The notes beneath the pieces are model-generated. The model searched no databases and was not told the DNA's origin. It saw nothing but the letters and a program-made list of their open reading frames with translations. A program made the position numbers and the translations under genes. Shown piece after piece: positions 59,172 through 64,000 of a stretch of DNA of 64,000 nt (position 1 is its first letter; each line of letters opens with the position of its first letter). The stretch comes from Dehalococcoidia bacterium (GTDB lineage: Bacteria > Chloroflexota > Dehalococcoidia > Bin125), in the NCBI GenBank assembly GCA_022828105.1, contig JAJEJC010000001.1:362090-426089 (forward strand). The letters are read 5' to 3'.

Positions 59172-60341
59172 CTACGTCCGCGCAGCCAACTCTGCGATCA
59201 CTTCATTCTGGTGCTGGCCGAGATCCGGGGCCGGACGCATGGTCGTTGAGACCGGCGTCTCTTCGAAGTCCCATGGCGGCGCGACCTGTTGCATCAGCGA
59301 ACCATCTGCCTGTGCTACGTCGATGATCGCTCCTACTGCCGCCACCTGCGGATCCCGGCTCAGCCGCTCGTAGTCGTGCATCGGAAACGCCCAGCCGCCG
59401 TGACGCTGGACGATCTCGATGACCTGCTCGGCGTCGAAGCGGGCGAAGCCCCGCTCCCAGAGCGGCTTGAGTTCGGCCGCATAGCGTCCCGCGCTGCCGG
59501 CGCCGTCCGTGCGCAACTTCTCGTAGTCCGCGTGCTCCCGAGCCCAATCCATCCCCAGTTCGTCTATCAGTGACTCAAATGCGTCGCCGCGGATCCTGGC
59601 GAGTGAGAAGTAGATCGGCAGTTCGCGGCACTGGTAGCCGTGATCGGGCGGCTTGACGTAGCTGTCGAGGTGGAAGCCCCACCACTCGTCCGGATTGGAC
59701 AGCGCCACCCAGAGCGTCGAGCGCATCGCAATCAGGCTGCCGAACAAGGACACTTCAATCCGCTGCCCGCCTGCAGGGTTTGCTGGGTCACGGTCGTCTC
59801 TGGCATAGAGCGCCGCACAGATCGCCTGGATCGCGTGGTTCGCCGCAAACACCGAGCCGATGTCGCTGCCGTGACGCACCGGCGCTTCGCCGATGCGGCC
59901 CAGCGACGATGTCGCTTCGCTCGCCATCTGCGCCGCAAGCTCGGACGCCGGTCGGTCGGCCCATGGACCCTTCGGTCCAAAGCCAGAGATCGCGCAGTAG
60001 GTCAGGCCCGGTTCGTCGAGCGCTTCCCAGCGCAGCTCCGCAGGCAGACCAAACTTGTCCACCACGGCGACGTCGGCCTGCGAAAGCAGCCGCCGCGCCG
60101 TCTCCAGATCCGCTTCCGATGACCAGTCCAGCACGATCCCGCGCTTGTTGCGGTTGAGCGCCTGGAACAGTGGTGCATCGCCTCCGTTGGTCGACGGCGC
60201 CCAGCCGCGCGACCGATCGCCTGACGGCGGTTCAATCTTGACCACATCGGCGCCCGCGTCGGCTAGCGACATCGCCGTGTAGGGACCCGCCACGCCCTCG
60301 GCGATCTCGACGACCCGGTACCCCTCCAGCGGACCCGGCAT
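59172..60341 (-). CDS. CaiB/BaiF CoA-transferase with Glu at the catalytic position
   Basis: 389 residues: PLEGYRVVEIAEGVAGPYTA, ALNRNKRGIVLDWSS, GLTYCAISGFGPKGP and QRIEVSLFGSLIAMR. In family members an Asp forms the mixed anhydride; here RPASELAAQ puts Glu134 at that position, a conservative but notable change. It lies one base downstream of a second CoA-transferase gene, so the two are probably co-translated and may form a heterodimer. It ends at the stop of the convergent DUF35 gene. Likely activates a carboxylic acid to its CoA ester for the thiolase-like pair. Confidence 0.85.
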   Translation of the reverse strand: MPGPLEGYRVVEIAEGVAGPYTAMSLADAGADVVKIEPPSGDRSRGWAPSTNGGDAPLFQALNRNKRGIVLDWSSEADLETARRLLSQADVAVVDKFGLPAELRWEALDEPGLTYCAISGFGPKGPWADRPASELAAQMASEATSSLGRIGEAPVRHGSDIGSVFAANHAIQAICAALYARDDRDPANPAGGQRIEVSLFGSLIAMRSTLWVALSNPDEWWGFHLDSYVKPPDHGYQCRELPIYFSLARIRGDAFESLIDELGMDWAREHADYEKLRTDGAGSAGRYAAELKPLWERGFARFDAEQVIEIVQRHGGWAFPMHDYERLSRDPQVAAVGAIIDVAQADGSLMQQVAPPWDFEETPVSTTMRPAPDLGQHQNEVIAELAART

Positions 60342-60342
60342 G

Positions 60343-61560
60343 TTAGTCGCCTGTCACGGGGGACGGCATGTCCGCGGCCGCTCGTCTTGTCGACAGTTCG
60401 TCCAGTATCTCGCCGGTATGCTCGCCCGGCAGACATGCGCCGAACCAGCGAGCCGGCGTGTGGGAGAACTCCCAGGGCGCGCCGCCTGTCCAGACCGGGC
60501 CCCAGTCTGAAGTCTCCACTTCCCGCAGGTACTGGTTCTCGATCGCCTGCGCGTGATGTTGCAGTGTTTCAAAGGAAATCGGATAGCCGCACGGGACCCC
60601 GGCCTCGCTCAGTCGCAGCATCCAATACTGCCGCGGCCGCTGGATGAATGCCGTCTGCAGCAATGCAGCCAGTTCGGATCGGCGCGCTACCCGTTCGCGG
60701 TTGCTGTTCCAGCGCCGATCGGTCGCTAGTTCGTCGATCCCGTCAGCCTTGGCTTCCGATGCGCGCATCGCCTCAGCGAATCGCTGCCACTCGTCATCAC
60801 TGGTCACCGCGACGCCGATCCAATCGCCCCATTGACACTGGAACGCCTGATCGGGCGCGGTCGCGAACGCAGCTGAACCCTGCGGTTGGTGCAGTTGGCC
60901 CGTGTGGAGATACTCGGCGATGCGACCGCTCTGCAACGCCATGCCCGCTCGCAGCATGCCGACGTGAATTCGCTGTCCGTTACCCGTCCGTTTGCGCGCC
61001 AGCAGACCCATCAGCACCGCTTGCGCGGCAACATTCCCGGTCGTTGCGTCGATCTGGGACAGGTGACGATAGACCTCTGGTCGCCCGCCCTCGGCGCCGC
61101 TGACCGACCAGAAGCCGGTGAAGTACTGCGCCTGCACATCCGCGCCCGGTTTGTCCCGCATCGGTCCGATCTCACCCCATCCGGTGATGGCCGTGTAGAT
61201 GATGTCCGGATTGACCGCCTTGACCTGCTCGTAGCCCACGCCCATCCGATCCGCCGCGCCCGGACGCATGTTGATCAGGAATACGTCGCATGTTTGCAAC
61301 AGCTCATAAGCGGTTTGTCGATCGGCCGGCGACTTGAGGTCGAGAAAGAGCCCGCGCTTGTTCTGATTCCAGGTCATGTAGCCAATCGAGGTGCCGTTGA
61401 TCGTCGGCGGCACGCCCGCGCCCAGCGTGCGCGGATCGACCGAGGGCTGCTCGATGTGGATCACGTCCGCGCCGAGCGCTCCGAGCTGCGTCGACGCCCA
61501 TGGCCCGACCATCCACAACGTCAGGTCGAAGACCCGAACCCCATCGAGCGGTCCCGGCAT
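60343..61560 (-). CDS. CaiB/BaiF class III CoA-transferase
   Basis: 405 residues: PLDGVRVFDLTLWMVGPW, MTWNQNKRGLFLDLKSPAD, IYTAITGWGEIGPMR, and catalytic Asp141 in KPGADVQAQY. The C-terminal region with WEFSHTPARWFG and GEHTGEIL is the usual CaiB ending. It is the upstream member of a tandem pair; the downstream copy has Glu instead of Asp. A GAGAGG site lies before the ATG. Pair formation and complementary roles are an inference from adjacency. Confidence 0.88.
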   Translation of the reverse strand: MPGPLDGVRVFDLTLWMVGPWASTQLGALGADVIHIEQPSVDPRTLGAGVPPTINGTSIGYMTWNQNKRGLFLDLKSPADRQTAYELLQTCDVFLINMRPGAADRMGVGYEQVKAVNPDIIYTAITGWGEIGPMRDKPGADVQAQYFTGFWSVSGAEGGRPEVYRHLSQIDATTGNVAAQAVLMGLLARKRTGNGQRIHVGMLRAGMALQSGRIAEYLHTGQLHQPQGSAAFATAPDQAFQCQWGDWIGVAVTSDDEWQRFAEAMRASEAKADGIDELATDRRWNSNRERVARRSELAALLQTAFIQRPRQYWMLRLSEAGVPCGYPISFETLQHHAQAIENQYLREVETSDWGPVWTGGAPWEFSHTPARWFGACLPGEHTGEILDELSTRRAAADMPSPVTGD

Positions 61561-61629
61561 GTCAGCCTCTCGATCCAGTCGGCCTGGCAGGTCGCGGCAG
61601 GTCGAATGCCGCCATGATAGGTCCGCCGC

Positions 61630-61947
61630 TCATCCGCCGCCGCGCTGGGCCTTGAGCATGAACCGTTCGATCAGCGAATCCAACTCGGCTTCCGAGCCGG
61701 CCGTGAAGACGAAGTAGTGTTCGTCGATCCTGGTCGGCAGCCTGGGGTGGATCGGCTGCTGCTCGGTTCTCCAGAGCACGGTCCAGCCCTCGCCCGACAT
61801 CGCAGCGTCGGGGCGGACCACGCCGTCCGGATCGGTCGCGCCGGGAGGAGGCAGATCGATGCTGCTTGCGCCGAGCTGTTCCAGGTACTGACGCAGCAGC
61901 CAGATCGGCACGCCGCGCAGCGTGATCTCCTTCACCGCCTGGACCAC
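61630..61947 (-). CDS. Small conserved protein of unknown function
   Basis: 105 residues from the GTG at 61947, chosen because AAGGAG lies six bases before it; a TTG two codons upstream would have no spacing. Sequence features are VKEITLRGVPIWLLRQYLEQLG at the start, a Pro-rich PPPGATDP segment, GWTVLWRTEQQPIHPRLPTR and a helix SEAELDSLIERFMLKAQ. No membrane segment or signal. The alternating strand-helix pattern suggests a small ferredoxin-like fold. I do not recognise the family. Confidence 0.5.
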   Translation of the reverse strand: MVQAVKEITLRGVPIWLLRQYLEQLGASSIDLPPPGATDPDGVVRPDAAMSGEGWTVLWRTEQQPIHPRLPTRIDEHYFVFTAGSEAELDSLIERFMLKAQRGGG

Positions 61948-62062
61948 AGACAACTCCTTCGAGTTCGCGTGATAACTGCATCACCGTACTGCCACACTCG
62001 TGTATCTTTGCGCGATACGAGTGAATCCGTCGGCGGGGCGGAGGCTCGATGAGGAGGACACG

Positions 62063-64000
62063 ATGAGCGAGCGTTCCTATTGGCAACGCATGAGCCGCAA
62101 GCGAATGAGCCGCCGCGGCATTTTGCGAGCGTCAGCACGTGCCGGCGTCGGCGCTGCCGGACTTGCTCTGGTCGGCTGCGGTGACGATGACGACGACCAG
62201 GCGGTCGCCCAGGTCCAGCAGTCGCAGCAGCAGGACCAGGCCCAGGCTCAGCAGCAGGCGATGCAGCAGCAACAGCAGCAAGCCATGTCGCAGGACCAGG
62301 CCGAGCAGCAGGCTCAGCAGCAGGCCGCCCAACAGCAGGCCCAGGAGCAGACTGCGCAAGAGCAGGCCGAACAACAGGCCGCGCAACAGCAGGCGATGGT
62401 CTCCGACAAGAAGTACGGCGGCTACCTAATCGAGCAGTCGGCCAACGTGTACGAGACCTATGACGCGCAGCGCACCGTCGCTTCGCCGGTGCTCCAGGTT
62501 CTCGCGCGGGTGCAGTCCAAGATCCTGCGCTTCGCCAACCCTGACCTCGGCACCCTCGAAGGAGACCTCGCTGAGGCCTGGGAGCTGCCCGACTCAACCA
62601 CGATTGTGCTGCATCTGCGTGACGGCGTGAACTGGCATGCCGACGGCCCCGGCGCCAACCACCCGGCCGCCGCCGCCGGACGCGCTCTGACCACCCAGGA
62701 CATCGTTTGGAACATCGACCGCCAGCGCAACAAGCTGCTCGAAAGCGGCGAAGAGGCCGGCAACTTCGGCCGCTCCGCCTACTGGGGCGGCGTCGCCACG
62801 ATCGACCAGGGGGACAACAGCGTCACCCTGAACCTGGTCGAGCCCGACGCCACGTTCGTTCAGGGCTTCGCCAATGAGTTCAACCTGATCAACCAGCCCG
62901 AACTCGTCGGCGGCACCGAGGACCAGTACACCGAGGTCGACGCCTCCAAGGTGATCGGCACCGGACCCAACATCCTCACCCGCTGGGATCCGGGCGAGGG
63001 CATCTCGGCCGTGCAAAACCCCAACTTCTACGGCCTGCCCAACAAGCCGTATCTCGACGGTTGGGTCTGGGTCCAGACCTTCCAGGACCCCAACGCCTAT
63101 CGCATCGCGTTCGAGCAGAAGCAGGTCGATTCGATGACCGACCCTGACCCGAACACGATCCTCGCGATCCACGACGACCTGATTGACGAGACCTACCTCA
63201 CCTTCCAGGGCGTCGCCAACACCGTGGCGATCTTCACGCCTTCGAACAAGGCGCCCTGGAACGACCTGCGCCTGACCCGCGCCATCGACCTGGCGACGAA
63301 CCGCCGGCAGCTCATCCAGCAGTTGCACAACGGCCTCGGCAAGGTCTCCGGTCCGGTCTCCTGGATGCAGGAAGCCTGGGCGATTCCCCAGGAGGATCTC
63401 GAGACGATTCCCGGCTATCGCGTCGACAAGGAAGCCGACCTCGAGGAAGCGCGCGCCCTCTGGGACGCCGCCGGCGGGCCCGACCTCGGTCAGATCGACT
63501 GGGTCACCTCCGAGCTCTGGGCTTCCCGAGCCGCCTGGTCGGCGACGCCGGGCATCATCGCCGAGATGTTCAACCAGGCGTTCAACACCGACCAGTTCAA
63601 CGGCATCACCAAGCCGTACTTGGAGATCATCCCGTCCTGGATCGCCAAGGACTTCGACCCGTTCTTCAGCTGGATCCCGAACATCGAGATCCCCGACGCA
63701 CGGGCCGACATGATCGGCGCCTTCACCACCGGCGCTGGCTCCAACTACTGGGACGTCTCCGACCCCTACATCGACGAGACGCTGATCGCGGCCAAGCAGG
63801 AACTCGACTACGAGACCGCGAATCAGATGATTCGCGACGTGCAGGACTACGTGATGGAACGCGGGCAGTTCGGTCGCAGCATCTGCTACAACTACATCTA
63901 CCCGTGGATCGGCTACAACTACAACAAGATCGAGAAGAAGTCAGACGAGGAAGGATGGAACTTCCTCGCCGTCAGCCTCCAGGCGATGGAGCACTACCTC
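62063..64000 (+). CDS. ABC-transporter solute-binding lipoprotein (family 5), partial
   Basis: 646 codons are open to the end of the window, so the C-terminus is missing. The start lies behind GAGGAGGACACG. A Tat-like signal (SRRGILRASARAGVG) ends in the lipobox LVGC. A Gln/Ala-rich linker of about 75 residues (QQQAMQQQQQQ) follows, much longer than usual. The mature domain resembles peptide/nickel solute-binding proteins: LEGDLAEAWELPDSTTIVLHL, NWHADGPGANHPAAAAG (here with a Met-free variant of the usual D-G-x-P motif) and NYNKIEKKSDEEGW. The permease genes should follow outside the window. The similar Q-rich linkers of the DsbA selenoproteins suggest a common surface-tethering solution. Confidence 0.85.
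   Translation, partial: MSERSYWQRMSRKRMSRRGILRASARAGVGAAGLALVGCGDDDDDQAVAQVQQSQQQDQAQAQQQAMQQQQQQAMSQDQAEQQAQQQAAQQQAQEQTAQEQAEQQAAQQQAMVSDKKYGGYLIEQSANVYETYDAQRTVASPVLQVLARVQSKILRFANPDLGTLEGDLAEAWELPDSTTIVLHLRDGVNWHADGPGANHPAAAAGRALTTQDIVWNIDRQRNKLLESGEEAGNFGRSAYWGGVATIDQGDNSVTLNLVEPDATFVQGFANEFNLINQPELVGGTEDQYTEVDASKVIGTGPNILTRWDPGEGISAVQNPNFYGLPNKPYLDGWVWVQTFQDPNAYRIAFEQKQVDSMTDPDPNTILAIHDDLIDETYLTFQGVANTVAIFTPSNKAPWNDLRLTRAIDLATNRRQLIQQLHNGLGKVSGPVSWMQEAWAIPQEDLETIPGYRVDKEADLEEARALWDAAGGPDLGQIDWVTSELWASRAAWSATPGIIAEMFNQAFNTDQFNGITKPYLEIIPSWIAKDFDPFFSWIPNIEIPDARADMIGAFTTGAGSNYWDVSDPYIDETLIAAKQELDYETANQMIRDVQDYVMERGQFGRSICYNYIYPWIGYNYNKIEKKSDEEGWNFLAVSLQAMEHYL

Noticed and set aside
1-64000. 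tRNA and rRNA genes, including a selC tRNA
   Set aside because: The gene-free stretches are mainly repeats and short spacers; I found no cloverleaf or CCA-ended sequence by eye. A covariance search (tRNAscan-SE with the Sec model) would settle it.

Overview
This is a high-G+C bacterial chromosome segment without phage-scale insertions, rRNA or any tRNA I could recognise. The gene set combines F420-dependent oxidoreductases, several class III (CaiB/BaiF) CoA-transferases, an enolase-superfamily member, an isovaleryl-type acyl-CoA dehydrogenase, Tat/lipobox surface lipoproteins with Q-rich linkers, an Ig-like surface protein and many leaderless-looking promoters. This fits a monoderm, organic-acid-degrading Chloroflexota (SAR202/Dehalococcoidia-like). 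That placement is an inference from gene families; an actinobacterial-like lineage is not excluded.

Layout. 1-7.6 kb: end of a VWA protein gene; a four-gene operon (two DUF1538 membrane proteins, a PII-like protein, a CBS protein); a VOC and zinc-ribbon/membrane pair; a DAGK-family lipid kinase; and two ferritin-like R2 paralogues, one of which has lost most of its metal ligands. 7.7-13.1 kb: recF, an isolated portal-like protein with a tiny zinc-ribbon partner, and a DUF885 metallopeptidase. 13.1-17.2 kb: the most striking region, with three consecutive DsbA-like lipoproteins whose redox motif is U-x-x-C. Each has an in-frame TGA followed at the same distance by a perfect hairpin. The region is packed with GC-rich composite palindromic repeats and includes a DUF559 nuclease gene sandwiched between repeat arrays. 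17.2-20.6 kb: cell-surface proteins and a coiled-coil membrane protein. 21-34.7 kb: catabolic enzymes (crotonase, enolase superfamily, alcohol dehydrogenase, Mo-sulfite-oxidase-like, CoA-transferase, aldo/keto reductase, F420 LLM, 2-hydroxyacid dehydrogenase, phosphatase, SDR), a PD-(D/E)XK nuclease and a DEAD-box helicase. 34.8-43.5 kb: a Ddn-like F420 protein, amt-glnB with a structured leader, and addB-addA. 43.5-50.8 kb: biotin-dependent carboxyltransferase, AlkD, flavoprotein, MFS, and a second selenoprotein type (UGSC). 50.8-64 kb: acyl-CoA dehydrogenase, lutC and a lutB-lutA fusion, amidohydrolase, MFS, a thiolase-like/DUF35 pair, two CoA-transferases, a small unknown protein and a truncated solute-binding lipoprotein.

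The genes suggest uptake and beta-oxidation-like or aldolytic breakdown of organic acids, with nitrogen control through Amt/PII and an extracytoplasmic thiol/selenol redox system. Four selenoprotein genes are supported by in-frame TGA, a downstream Cys in a redox motif and a hairpin. The Sec-insertion genes selA, selB, selC and selD are not in this window and would have to lie elsewhere in the genome.
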